64,000 nt of DNA from Acytostelium subglobosum LB1 (taxonomy: Eukaryota; Evosea; Eumycetozoa; Acytosteliales; Acytosteliaceae). Of the stretch, positions 35,801 through 44,998 are shown piece by piece; position 1 is the first letter of the stretch, and each line of letters begins with the position of its first letter. Under the pieces are notes generated by a model that was not told where the DNA came from, did not search any database, and saw only the letters and a program-made list of their open reading frames with translations. Location of the stretch: the NCBI RefSeq assembly GCF_000787575.1, contig NW_012236521.1:514924-578923 (forward strand), written 5' to 3'. Made by a program: the position numbers and the translations under genes.

Positions 35801-36941
35801 CAGCAGTGGTGGTGCTCACCAACACCAAAGGTACAACAGTAACAATAGTGACACATCAAACATTGACTTTATGTCATCGGAAGAGACATTGAGCGAAGGT
35901 CAAACCAACCTCTCGCCCGTTCCCTCTGACCTCAGTTTGACGATGGGCGTCTACACGCCACCACTGCCACCCCCTCTCGCGCAATCGACTAAGGCACCCA
36001 AACAATTCTGGACGACTAGGTACTTCCAGGACTACCTGGTCGACACGTGCGAGGACATTCAATCAATCAACAACCACATCATCCTGGCTGGACATATTAT
36101 GAACATCGAGTTCTTTATCCATCCACTGCGCGACTCTTATCTGCGAAGATACGATCCAATCGTCGTGCTGACGCCCAAGTTCCCCGAGTCTGAATGGGAA
36201 AAGATCAGCAAGTATCCAGAGGTCTACATTGTTGAAGGCAATGCCGCCATCTTCCGCGATCTTAAGCGAGCTGGCATTCTCAAGTGTTCCAAGCTTGTTG
36301 TGCTCTCGCAAGAGACACACAGCAGAGAGCCCTTCATCAATGACAAGGACACACTACTGGCGATCATCTGTGCCAAGGATGTGATCAAGAAGCACAACAT
36401 CTTCCCCATCTGGGAGTTGGGTATGTACACTGCCTGTCTGCCATGATCAGCACCTTCTGGACACTTCTAACTAATCACATCCATATCCACACACACTACA
36501 GCCGACCCGCTCAACCTACACCTGCTGCCAGACAATCATCGATGGAACCAGAACGACCCATTCTACATGGCACCATCATTCGCCAGTGGCAATGTGTTCC
36601 TGAGCACAGTGTTTGACAGTCTGTTGTGCCAGTGCTTCTTCAATCCTCACTTGCTGGCACTGATACAGATCCTGGTCGGAAAGAGTGATCAGGTGACCAG
36701 CCGCACAAAGATCTTCCAGGTGGACATACCCGAGAACTTTATTGGACAACGGTTTGGATACCTCTTTGAAACACTACTTGGCTGCAACATCATATGCATC
36801 GCACTGTTCAGGAACAAGATGGATGGCAATGGCAAGTTTGTACATACCAATCCGGCAACGTCCACACTGCTCCGCCAAGACGACAAACTGTTCATCATGC
36901 ACAGAGTCAAGTCGTACAACAATGCCATCAACAATAAGTAA
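32866..36941 (+). CDS. BK/Slo-type potassium channel with tandem RCK domains
   Basis: About eleven exons, for instance 32866-33587, 33667-33833, 33906-34169, 34233-34336 (GC donor), 34416-34538, and 36503-36941 as the last; roughly 1,100 residues. A cytosolic Asn/Ser/Asp-rich N-terminus (about 165 residues) precedes six membrane segments. The pore has YYAVVTLSTVGYGDITPQTN with the K+ filter TVGYGD. After S6, two RCK gating-ring domains follow, recognisable by HKKYAAIVGNIYERS, GDDIDRSNLRGASSIFIFSK, NLLAQSCLSPGFSTLLMNLL and, in RCK2, NNHIILAGHIMNIEFFIHPL. These are the Slo1 landmarks. Charged S4 reads GFLRILRILKAPRIFK. In animals BK channels couple voltage and calcium; whether the calcium bowl is present here is uncertain, as the linker between RCKs is low complexity. 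One intron uses a GC-AG border. Confidence 0.85.
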
Positions 36942-37019
36942 ATATTAGATCGATTGATTGATTGGACATTATATATTATATTATTATATTACACATGTAC
37001 GTATGTACGTGAGGCCTAC

Positions 37020-38002
37020 CTATTGTAAGCTCGGCGTATCATTCGTTTGGTAGTACTGGCTAGGTATATCATCTTCCTCGTCTTCGTTGTCATCATCTAA
37101 TAATGTCTCTTCCTCCTCTTCTTCCTCGATTATATTGTTGATTGGCAAATAGAGTGGCAATTGATTGCTCGCTTCCAACAATCGCTTACTTCGATAGTAC
37201 TTGACGGCGTATACTATGGTGATCGCTAATAGGATAAATCCAAGTGAATCAAAGATGACGACCAATGTCAGTGTACCATTGTTGTAGTAGGGAGGTGGAA
37301 ACCACATCACTTCAGTCGGTTGATCATTGTTATAATAACAAGCAAAGGTGTAGCCCACTGAGTATCGATATGTGTAGTGCCGTACCCATGACTCGTCAGA
37401 TGACCATAGTCCACTGATCGATGTTGATATGTTGTTGCCATAGCGATCGATATAAGTCACATTTGAAATGCCATGTACACAATAGTTGTTCAAGATGTTG
37501 CATCCTGATGATGATGATGAAGATGAAGATGAAGATGAAGATGTTGATGTATCATTTGATGATGTACTATTGCCATTGTCATAAAGTGAACTAGAGTCGC
37601 TCGAACTACCATCACTGTCACCATTGTCACCAGATGGAGATACATATTTGAAGAAGAAGCTGTCGCCCCATATTCTGTACCACCATATCTGTGAGTTGTA
37701 TCTGTAGCAATCCTCATCAAAGCAACCTGTTTCTATATGTTTGTTGACTACCTGGCATTCAGACCGCGAATATGATCGCGCCTTTACAATCTGTGTACGT
37801 GTCCATGATTAGTTTAGTATCAAGTGTGCGCACTGAGACTTCGACACTGCGACCCGCAACCTACACTTGGTACTAGATCGTTAAAAGAGAATCCAAGACC
37901 AACTGCCATGAACAAGACGAACATCAAACATGAGATGATCAGGAACACTTTGTTCCGCCTACATTTCTCATCCAATAGATTGTTCTTAATGTTACTGTGC
38001 AT
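37020..38002 (-). CDS. Two-membrane-segment protein with a large Ser-rich extracellular loop
   Basis: Two exons: 38002 to about 37868 and about 37787-37020. The first exon carries a short cytosolic Lys/Arg stretch and a membrane segment (VFLIISCLMFVLFMAVGLGF). The second exon holds a luminal region with cysteines (ETGCFDEDCYRYNSQIWWYR), a low-complexity Ser run from repeated TCATCT codons, N-glycosylation sequons (YGNNIS, YYNNGT) and then a second membrane segment (LTLVVIFDSLGFILLAITIV). The cytosolic C-terminus is acidic (EEEEEETLLDDDNEDEEDD). The N-in, C-in topology follows from positive and negative flanks. I do not recognise the family. Confidence 0.75.
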
Positions 38003-38398
38003 CGTTTATTTGTTTGATTGATTGAGTAGTTGTACCAGGTAGTACTACTACAGAGGGTACATCGATTGAGGATATATATATTGTATATGTATATGTATAT
38101 TTGTTGTTTGTTAATAACTTAAACACATTTATTCATTCAATCATTCATACGATCACACTTGGGTAACAAAGTTGATGGAAAGGTTGTCGCTCGTGTGATA
38201 TGCACACACTAATTTCGGGCCAATCTTTGCTTTTCCAGAATCTCTGGACTTTCCTGGTTCAGAACATTCGCCCATAATCAAGATATATTTGATCGATTGA
38301 TTGAATGATTGAATAATTGAATGGTTGATTGCTCCCATTGATTGGATGGATATTAATAAAATGAATAAATATAAAAGATGTGATGGAGAGATAGACCT
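38003..38398. other. Intergenic region with a possible small open frame
   Basis: About 395 bp. It contains TATATATATTGTATATGTATATGTATATTTG near 38070-38101 and CAATCATTCATTC repeats. On the minus strand 38275-38156 a 40-codon frame starts at ATG (MGECSEPGKSRDSGKAKIGP and on to NFVTQV). It has no recognisable domain, but it is not low complexity and lies next to an unusual gene, so it is recorded. Confidence 0.25.
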
Positions 38399-39538
38399 TT
38401 AGAATTCAAAGGTCTTGTGTTTGGGACTCCTCCATGGATATTTGCTGGGATCACTCATTTGCAACATGGTGTAGAGTACCAGCTCGTGACCGAATGGTTT
38501 CTTGGTGTTGGTGTACTCGAGGTTGATGGACTCATCACCTGGTGCAATGGACCTTGCATCATAGCCAATGATCTGAAGGTTGGTACCATTGTTTCTTAGT
38601 TCTCGTAGGTTCTTAAAGTCTTCTTGCTGTGAAGCCAAGCGTTCATAGTAATTGCAATAGAATTGACGACATTCCAGTGCTCCAAGACGATGCTCCTTGC
38701 CATCTGGCGTATACCAAATGAAGCAGTCTGGAATCTTTGGCTTTCCATTGCTGTCCTTGTACTTGTGACGATGTGGTTCGCTGTCTTGGAACATCTGATC
38801 ACGACTCTTGCGATAGCGATCACCCACCACCTTGCCGGGACCAGCTTCAAAATCCTGCTCGAAGCACTTGGAGCCTTGGTGGAAGTTCTCAATGTTCAAA
38901 GAGGGCGGCGCGTTTGGTTGGTTGTGCACAACCGGTCCCAGGCTCATAGGTGAGAGCGACGGCATGCCCAGGCCATCCTTGCGTCCGCCGTGCTTAAAGT
39001 TGGGGAATACCTTTTGATAGCCATCGAGCTGCTCGGGCGACTTCATCATACGCAGTTGAGACAAAACCACGTTACCAGGCCGCTTGGCACCATGGTTCAC
39101 CAGACGTGCCTTTTCAATCTTGTCAGCCTCGCCCTGCATCTGTTCAACCAGTCGTTTCTCCTTCTCTGCCGCCGTTGGTTTTGGCAGAGACTTGGCACGA
39201 GACTTGTAAGATTTCGAATGAACGCCACATAGATAAAGTGGTTGTTTCTCTCCCGTCACACTAAAGTACGCATTGTTACTACATATCTTTGTAGTAGACA
39301 TGCATTTAACCTCTCCATAATATATAACTCGGTTGTCTTTGTCATTGTCATTGTCTTTTTTTAATTTCTTTGTTGTTGTTGTTGATGTAGTTGATGTTGT
39401 TGATGTTGTTGAAGTAGTGGATGTTGTTGGCTTCTTCTTTGGTACAACAACTTCTTCGCCACTGCTGTCACTGCCGCTGTCACTGCTACTGTTGTTACTG
39501 TCGCTCTCTTCTTCAATATCCATTCGTCTTTTGCTCAT
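38399..39538 (-). CDS. Giant-virus (NCLDV)-like conserved protein, single exon, looks whole
   Basis: A 379-residue open frame with no intron, unlike most neighbours. The first 70 residues are Asp/Ser/Thr/Lys low complexity. From about residue 75 the sequence is strongly ordered: CMSTTKICSNNAYFSV then PLYLCGVHSKSYKS (a possible Cys/His zinc site), LSQLRMMKSPEQLDGYQKVF, PNFKHGGRKDGLGMPSLSPM, SLGPVVHNQPNAPPSLNIEN, FIWYTPDGKEHRLGALECRQ, FYCNYYERLASQQEDFKNLR, LQIIGYDARSI and KPFGHELVLYTML. This series recalls a conserved protein of large DNA viruses (mimivirus, iridovirus and phycodnavirus relatives) of unknown function; I give the link from memory. Its presence in an amoeba suggests an old capture from, or gift to, a virus. 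The added Asp/Ser-rich and Thr/Ser-rich start looks host-adapted. It appears intact. Function unknown. Confidence 0.8.
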   Translation of the reverse strand: MSKRRMDIEEESDSNNSSSDSGSDSSGEEVVVPKKKPTTSTTSTTSTTSTTSTTTTKKLKKDNDNDKDNRVIYYGEVKCMSTTKICSNNAYFSVTGEKQPLYLCGVHSKSYKSRAKSLPKPTAAEKEKRLVEQMQGEADKIEKARLVNHGAKRPGNVVLSQLRMMKSPEQLDGYQKVFPNFKHGGRKDGLGMPSLSPMSLGPVVHNQPNAPPSLNIENFHQGSKCFEQDFEAGPGKVVGDRYRKSRDQMFQDSEPHRHKYKDSNGKPKIPDCFIWYTPDGKEHRLGALECRQFYCNYYERLASQQEDFKNLRELRNNGTNLQIIGYDARSIAPGDESINLEYTNTKKPFGHELVLYTMLQMSDPSKYPWRSPKHKTFEF

Positions 39539-39639
39539 TGCTTTGATCTTGGTCCTTGTTTGTTATGTGACAAGGTATTTATAACTGTTTGGTTGGAGAT
39601 ATAACAAGGGAGTTGAGAAGATAATAAGTTACTCTCATG

Positions 39640-40110
39640 ATGACACGAACATGTTCAGATTGTTTGGGCGAACTGTCATTTCCGAGAAATGAAACAGTTG
39701 ATTTTCAAAGATGTCTGTATGTGATACACTTCTGATTCAGTATCATGTTTTCTTTTGGCTGTTTTTATCTCTTTGAAATAAGTGGTGGAACATAATATGT
39801 TGGACCGAAAAGTCTATAATATTATGTCATTTGTTAAATCAATTGATAAGAACATATCTCAGACCAATATGCTTTGTTATTTCCGCACGATTCCTCAAGT
39901 ACGGGTGAGATCCTGATAGGAGGAGTAGGTATATCAATCATGCCTATCCAGACAATGGACAGAATAATCGATCCAACAGGATATACCACTACAGATCTAA
40001 CAACACAAATTAGAGAGGGCGATGAAATCTTTATCAACTATGGCTCAGAAGAGTATTGGGATATTTCGGAAGAGAATAACCCTTCACGATTTATATTTAT
40101 AAAGAGTTGA
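39640..40110 (+). CDS. Partial or spliced SET-domain-like reading frame
   Basis: The frame from about 39855 to the stop at 40110 ends with TTQIREGDEIFINYGSEEYW, which has the shape of a SET-domain C-terminus (a Gly-Asp-Glu-Ile/Leu strand followed by the 'YG..YW' end). There is no in-frame ATG that gives a complete domain. A short plus-strand frame at 39637 (MMTRTCSDCLGELSFPRNET) could be a first exon, with the intron unresolved. Complete SET domains are about 110-130 residues, so what is visible is incomplete; it may be a decayed gene or a gene whose exon borders I cannot define. SET domains methylate lysines, mainly on histones. Low confidence. Confidence 0.3.
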
Positions 40111-40395
40111 CTTGTCAACTACATGGAACCAATCTACAAGTATGATAGATGTTTAATTAATTGATCATCATTTTTCTGACTGAACTGTTCGATGAACTCG
40201 TGCGGCGAGGGACCTGCCTGCATGCCCTCTCCGAGTTCGGGAAAAACAATCAACTCGATGAAAAACACGTTTATTATGAAAAACAAACACAATGTTTGTC
40301 AGTTGGTTGATGATACACGCATATAGATAAAGATAGATAAAGAGATAGAGATAGAGATAGAGATAGAGATAGAGATAAAGAGATAGAAAGAAGAT
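40111..40395. other. Upstream region of the protein kinase gene
   Basis: Contains a compact GC-rich block at about 40195-40245 (CGTGCGGCGAGGGACCTGCC and CTCTCCGAGTTCGGG) unlike its AT-rich surroundings, followed by GATAGAGATAGAGATAGAGA tandem hexamers at about 40340-40385 that form the kinase leader. Confidence 0.45.
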
Positions 40396-42576
40396 ATGTC
40401 TAATAGGGAGCGAGTATTATACTGGCCCGAAACATATACCAACATTAAGGAGTTGGGTCGGGGTGTGACTGGTGTAGTATACAAGGCTATAAAGAAAGAC
40501 ACATCCGATGAGTTCGTTGCAATCAAACTAGTGGACATCAATCAGAACAGAGCCAATTGGGTGTAAGTGAATTGATGTGAAGTGATGTGAAGTGATGTGG
40601 ACTGTCTTCATTGTACTAATATCATTCAATCAATCGATCACATCATTCATTCATTCATTCATTCATTCATTCATTCATTCAATCAATCATTCAGTCAGGT
40701 TCAAGGTGAGATCAATGCACTACTCGCGCTCAACTCGCCTGATCAACACATTAACATTATCAAGATGATTGACTGTTTTGTATGTAGTTCAATGTATGAT
40801 CGACTCGCTCAATCACTAACTCGATCGATCAATCAATCAAACCAAACATTCAATCAACAGAAACACAAGACGACAGCTATATTTGTGTTGGAATATATAG
40901 ATGGTGGAACATTGGAGGACTTGATGCTCACGTTTGATTATGGTCTACCATTGTCGCTCGTGTCACATTTGGTGTATCAACTTTGTAGTGCAAGCGAGTT
41001 TATGAACAATCACAAGTGTTCGCACAGGGATATCAAGCCGGCCAATGTCCTGCTGCACAGTCTCAAGCAGAGGACAATGAGCAACATCAACAACAAGCTC
41101 AACAATCACAGCAATGATCTTCAAACACAGAACAACAACAAGTACAGTTATCATCCAGACGACCTACCCATTCTAAAGATCACCGACTATGGCTATGCCT
41201 CCATCACCAAAGACATCAACGACATGCACTCTACACTTGCCGGATCGCCTCTCTACATGGTAAGTATGGGGTGCGCGCGGTCGTACGTACCCTTGGCGCC
41301 ACTCACTCACTCATTCATACATACGTTCATAGGCACCAGAGATCATACATATCATATTGGCACCAAACTTGGATACTCAGAAGGGCAAGATTATGTCAGG
41401 GTCGACCACTGATGGCTACATACCATTGCTTGTAGATATCTGGGCGATTGGTGTTGTAACGTTCAGACTCATAACAGGAAGAGACCTGATCAATGTAATA
41501 TTCCCACAACTGGACCAGACCACCGTGCTTGGCGCCCTGGTCAACTTGGCCAAGATGATTGACAGCGGGGAGTTTCTGCGGTCTCTCTCGCTTGTACCAC
41601 AAAAGTAAGTGGCCTAGGCCGGACTTGTGTTCAAAGAGATGGCATGTCAACTAACAAGACGACACCTGATAGAATGAGAGAGTTTGGAGTCACTGATGAC
41701 TCTTGTATCGATTTTGTCACCAGCCTACTCAAGTTGAATCCGAGAGAGAGGCTGTCACTGAACACTGCACTGGCACATCCATTCCTTCACTATGGTCTAC
41801 TGTCATTCAATCACACGATCAACCAGAACCATCAACAGCAATTCATGCACTCGAACATCCCATCCGACATTGACAACCTCAAGACAGCCGAGCAGCTCAA
41901 CATGGCCAAGCCAACTCCCTTCTACTTGAATCAGAATGGACAAACTCAATCGCAGTATGATCAACAACAACAGTATCAATTGCAACAACAGCAACAGCAA
42001 CAACAACTACAACTACAACAACAACAACAGCAGCAACAGCAACAGCAACAGTATCAATCACTGATGCAACCTCAATATCAACAACAGCAACAACAGGGCT
42101 TTCCAAATAACAACAATACTCGACTGCAAACTCCTGCATCGCCTTCGACTGCGGCTATGATGAACAATACTCAAGTCACACCACTTCCTCCCATTCCACC
42201 CAACTACCATGAATCGATCAAATGGCGTAGTCCACCCGTCTATTGCAATGACGGTATCAAGTGGTCGACACTGGCGCAGGACCCACTGTTCCAGGTGCAA
42301 TACAGTGTGTTCACGTCGTTCCTAAAGACATTCTCGTCCAAGGCCGATCACACGTATCGTATCATCACACAGACAAGAACGGCGCCCATCGAGATTGGCG
42401 TGTCCAACGATAAGGAGTGCATCATGTACATGTACTGTATTATCAAGTCTGCCATCACACCCCAGACCATCACCATGTCGAACGAATCCTTTTACTCTGC
42501 ACTGTCCTCCATTCTTCACCAGCTGAATCAAGAGCAAGAGACCATATCATTCGCCTCTGGTTGGACTACACTGTAG
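40396..42576 (+). CDS. Ser/Thr protein kinase with an insert after APE and a Gln-rich tail
   Basis: Five exons are supported: 40396 to about 40562, 40695 to about 40776, 40861 to about 41259, about 41332-41607, and about 41673-42576. Motifs in order: glycine loop GRGVTGVVYKA, VAIKLVD lysine, catalytic HRDIKPANVLL, DYGYAS in place of DFG, and APEII. Between HRD and DYG there is a low-complexity Asn insert. After APE comes an unusual insert (HIILAPNLDTQKGKIMSGST) before VDIWAIGVVTFRLITG. A poly-Gln region (about 45 residues) follows the kinase domain. The ordered C-terminal domain (WSTLAQDPLFQVQYSVFTSF to the end) is not recognised. No close family is obvious; an atypical CMGC/ULK-like kinase is possible. 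The GATAGA repeat precedes the start. Confidence 0.75.
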
Positions 42577-42763
42577 CTGCCTGTCGTTCGTCTTGGAGAA
42601 TCATGCCGTAGACAATCATTGGATAATAACAACTCTTATTTAAACTCTCGAACAAGAGCATTAGTCTAACATGTTGTTTCTAACTCTAATGGCAATTCAA
42701 AATACAGACAAACAGTTATCATGTTGTTTATAATAATATATCCATTGTTCTCGACCAATCAAT

Positions 42764-44283
42764 CTACTTGGCCTCCAACAGTTTGTCAAACTTCCTTTGA
42801 TCCAAAACAATGGAGGCAACCTCGTCAAAGAACTGATCCTCTTGTATCTTTCGTTGTGGTAGCTGTGTGAATAGATCGATGCATTGGTCATAGGTGGCCG
42901 ATTCCAGATCGGCAATGAATAGTCGCAGGATAGCCAGTGATGTGCGGTATACAAAGATCTCACCCTCGAGGAATGTCAAGTCCCATATCCTCGTGGCAAT
43001 GTCCAACGGTAGAGTCTTGGAGAACAATGTTGTGATCCAGTCGACCAAGTAATGTTTGGCTGATATACCAACGTCCTTAAAGTGTTTGTGTAGTTTTGGT
43101 AGCATTGCTTCAACTGTCGCATCCATTGCATTCAAGTACTTTGGTATCTGATTGATTGGATAGTGTGTGCGCGCGTTAGACTTGGTGCACCCTTTGTTGA
43201 TGTGCGCGATCACTTACACCTGATTGATCTTGTCTAAAGAATGCTAGGAAACAGTTCTTGTTGATGTGATTGGAGAGACATTGGAAGGCGTCGTACTTTT
43301 CCATGTTGAGCAGGAACATGGCACCAAGGAAAGTCATACCGGGTACATATCCAATATCGGGTCGATTGCAAATGTATGCGCCCAGCACATCTATCAGGTC
43401 GTTGTGCAGAGGTCCACTCTTTTGAAATATCATCAGTGAGGGGAAGGTGTCCTGTATATCCTGTAGAATGAGGCCAAGACTGGTGGACTCGACACCAAGC
43501 ACGTCCTCATTGTCAAAGTCGTCGCTGTCCTTCAACACACTCTTGCCATTCAATGAGTGCTTCCTTCTTGGCGGTGAGTCATCGTCGTCGTTATGTTTGG
43601 GCGAAGTCACCCTATTGTTCCTGTTGAATGCCAACAGAGCATTGTTCGCATGTCCCAGTGATATAGTAAATAGATCATTCGTGATCCTCAAGTCATTTCC
43701 AACTGCCATCTTCCAAACCTTTCCTCTCACAGCTGGTGGTAGTCCACGCCATGATACCTCTCTAATCCTTTTCATTATACCTGGATCCTTCCTATATTGA
43801 GTTGTTTGATTGATCGAATGTGTAAGTGAATGAATGAGCGGCGATCAATCAATCGATCAATCGATCAATCAATCGATGAATCAACCTACTTCTTTGGGTC
43901 CCAATTTGGTATTATATCATCTTCCCAAACTCGTCTTGCGTCTATCAATGACTTCTCTTTCTCCTTTCGCACTTGATCCTGTTTCTCTTTCTCTTTTGCT
44001 TCTTTCTCCACTGAGTTTGGTTGATTGAATGATCGTATGAGTGAGTGAATGAGTCATGTTTGAGCGATGATGATACAATACATGTCTTCTTTGCTTTCTT
44101 TTGTATCTCTTCGTATTCTCTTTGATGCTTTGCTATCTCTTCTTGAGACTTTGGTGGCAGTTGACTTGGTCGTCCTTGATCGAGCATTGAACCAGGGTTG
44201 AATATCAAATTGTCTACCTTTCCCGTTGCTATCATCTCCTTAATGTTTGAAGGCTGTTGTTGTGTGCCTCCATTATTACTCAT
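42764..44283 (-). CDS. TBC-domain Rab GTPase-activating protein (TBC1D12/14-like)
   Basis: Four or five exons; start at 44283 (MSNNGGTQQQPSNIKEMIAT). The N-terminal part is charged and coiled-coil like (KSQEEIAKHQREYEEIQKKA). Then WEDDIIPNWD and the TBC domain: SWRGLPPAVRGKVWKMAVGN (with the characteristic R-G-K-V-W), SLMIFQKSGPLHNDLIDVLG, RPDIGYVPGMTFLGAMFLLN and DIATRIWDLTFLEGEIFVYR. WEDEILPNWE before the TBC domain and the FFR.DQS segment are typical of mammalian TBC1D12/TBC1D14, which regulate recycling endosomes and autophagy through Rab11. The arginine finger normally found as IxxDxxR is not obvious: TRITNDL-type sequence is at the place of the first motif and the Gln finger YxQ is YVPG here, so GAP activity is uncertain. 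Converges with the kinase gene. Confidence 0.8.
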
Positions 44284-44998
44284 TCTTGGTTGTTGTTGTT
44301 GTTGTATGTTGTTCTCTAAAACTTATATATATATATTGTGATACAACTACTATTACTTTACATTATCACTTCACCTTCATTCAAATTACAGTTATAGTAT
44401 TAGTATGTAGATCATCAATAATTTGAAAAGAGTGGAGTGTTGGGTGTTCAAAAAAATAAGGTGCGAAGGTGGGACTCTTCGGGTCACAAAATGATTAGAT
44501 TCTAACAATAAGTTTACCAGATTAATTGGAGTTAGAACCATCTGGAGATTTAAAAATCAATTTTAATTTATTTATTTATCTAATCTTTAATTATTATTAA
44601 TTTTTTTATAAATAAAAAAAAAAAATAAAGTTGAGGAACCTACCATATTGTCTTATTTTTTATCTTTGGAAACACTTACAAATAAATAAATATATATAGA
44701 ATGGATAATCTACCAGAGTTAATTCTACAATATATATGTGAAAAGTTTATAATGAATAGCACTACCGTCCTGGAGAAACAATAATCAAAAATCTAGAAAC
44801 TTTATACTAATCAATCAAAGATGGTTTTCCAAATGTAAAAGATATTTATACATCAAACCTTTATTTTAGAAAGATGGACCTTCATTTAATAATGGTTCTC
44901 CAAAGGAATGGTTATTATAATAGAATCTATTTTTTCGAACATTAAAATAAAATAATTATTATTATATTAATTAATTAATTATCCACTTTGGAATTCAT
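44284..44998. other. AT-rich island between the RabGAP gene and SMU1
   Basis: 715 bp, much richer in A and T than the rest, especially 44500-44990, with runs such as TTTTTTTATAAATAAAAAAAAAAAATAAAG near 44605. It contains a decayed coding fragment (separate entry). The two flanking genes are ordinary, so the island stands out. Confidence 0.6.
44701..44930 (+). pseudogene. Decayed F-box-like fragment
   Basis: A frame starting with ATG at 44701 reads MDNLPELILQYICEKFIMNS and ends after 27 residues. About 40 bp on, in another frame, comes LINQRWFSKCKRYLYIKPLF. 'LPELILQYI' followed by 'RWFSKCKRYLYI' fits the start of dictyostelid F-box proteins, where an F-box is followed by a 'CKRW...YL' stretch. 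With at least one frame disruption and short remnants, it is a relic. Confidence 0.4.
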
